Of a DNA stretch of 64,000 bases, positions 63,902 to 64,000 are shown piece after piece. The notes under the pieces are model-generated. The model saw only the letters and a list, made by a program, of their open reading frames with translations. It did no database searches and was not told the origin of the DNA. The translations under genes and the position numbers were made by a program. Numbering within the stretch: the first letter of the stretch is position 1; each line of letters opens with the position of its first letter. Origin of the DNA: Prevotella sp. UBA2725 (GTDB lineage Bacteria > Bacteroidota > Bacteroidia > Bacteroidales > Bacteroidaceae); NCBI GenBank assembly GCA_002353825.1, contig DEKJ01000035.1, positions 20,924 to 84,923 on the forward strand. The letters are read 5' to 3'.

Positions 63902-64000
63902 CATAAATTGGGTTGAAACTCACGCAAATTTGACGAAATAATGAGGTAATTAATGCTATTTTTTCTTCAGAACCATACAGTAACTATTCAGCTGGGTGGA

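Noticed and set aside
63956..64000. C-terminal fragment of a further minus-strand gene (ends ...CMVLKKK)
   Set aside because: Only 14 codons are visible and no family can be tested, so it is not listed as a gene.

Overview
The window looks like a chromosomal stretch of a Prevotella-like member of the Bacteroidales (inference). The support is three polysaccharide/peptide-uptake style loci with SusC/SusD pairs, a GH97/GH13 starch locus, a DUF5117-type metalloprotease, a MobV relaxase of the Bacteroides mobilizable-element kind, and repeated Bacteroidetes-type promoters (TTTG or TTG, then 19-20 nt, then TAnnTTTG).

Layout. (a) 1-8.05 kb is host sequence. It holds the edge of a probable aryl-polyene/flexirubin-type cluster (acyltransferase end and O-methyltransferase), a secreted KDQYGH-repeat protein, a very large AlbA_2 (Schlafen-type) protein, and two decaying genes: a DUF5020 outer-membrane gene with an internal deletion, and a frameshifted, 3'-truncated NCS2 purine permease. 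(b) 8.17-8.25 kb is tRNA-Ser(UGA), followed at once by a tyrosine integrase, the classic start of an integrated element. (c) 9.7-22.5 kb is accessory DNA: a small membrane-protein/HTH pair; SIMPL, DUF4476 and MFS genes lying between two ~517-bp, ~95% identical non-coding repeats (repeat B); a serine-recombinase-like protein without its catalytic serine; a plus-strand gene set ending in a MobV relaxase with an oriT-like hairpin region; and a C1B cysteine peptidase. (d) 22.8-39.9 kb is a defence island. An NgoMIV-like restriction-modification pair sits between two 333-bp direct repeats (repeat A) that each carry a good promoter. Next to it is a tightly coupled nine-gene minus-strand operon. In transcription order it encodes an AIPR protein, a DEAH helicase with WG repeats, two different C5-cytosine methyltransferases, a free McrB N-domain paralogue, McrB, a DUF2357/McrC-like nuclease, a protein combining KOW/SH3-like repeats with BspA-type LRRs, and Vsr. 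A small XRE regulator lies just upstream. (e) 40.0-41.5 kb holds a 22-nt-period tandem array and two exported proteins. (f) 41.7-53 kb is a starch-utilization (sus-like) locus: DUF6377 regulator, SusC, SusD, SusE-like, GH13, GH97. (g) 53.3-55.5 kb is a secreted SGNH/DUF4886-like protein. (h) 56.4-63.8 kb is a second SusC/SusD pair with a zinc metalloprotease; its SusD is frameshifted at a G8 homopolymer.

The best candidate for an undescribed system is the defence operon. Its genes overlap by 1-8 nt over most of its length, which argues for co-expression. It joins DNA methylation (two Dcm), deamination repair (Vsr), a methyl-directed GTPase/nuclease (McrB/DUF2357), a helicase and an AIPR protein. 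How a McrBC-type nuclease coexists with three C5 methyltransferases in one locus is the key open question. All functional claims rest on motif reading; no database search was possible.
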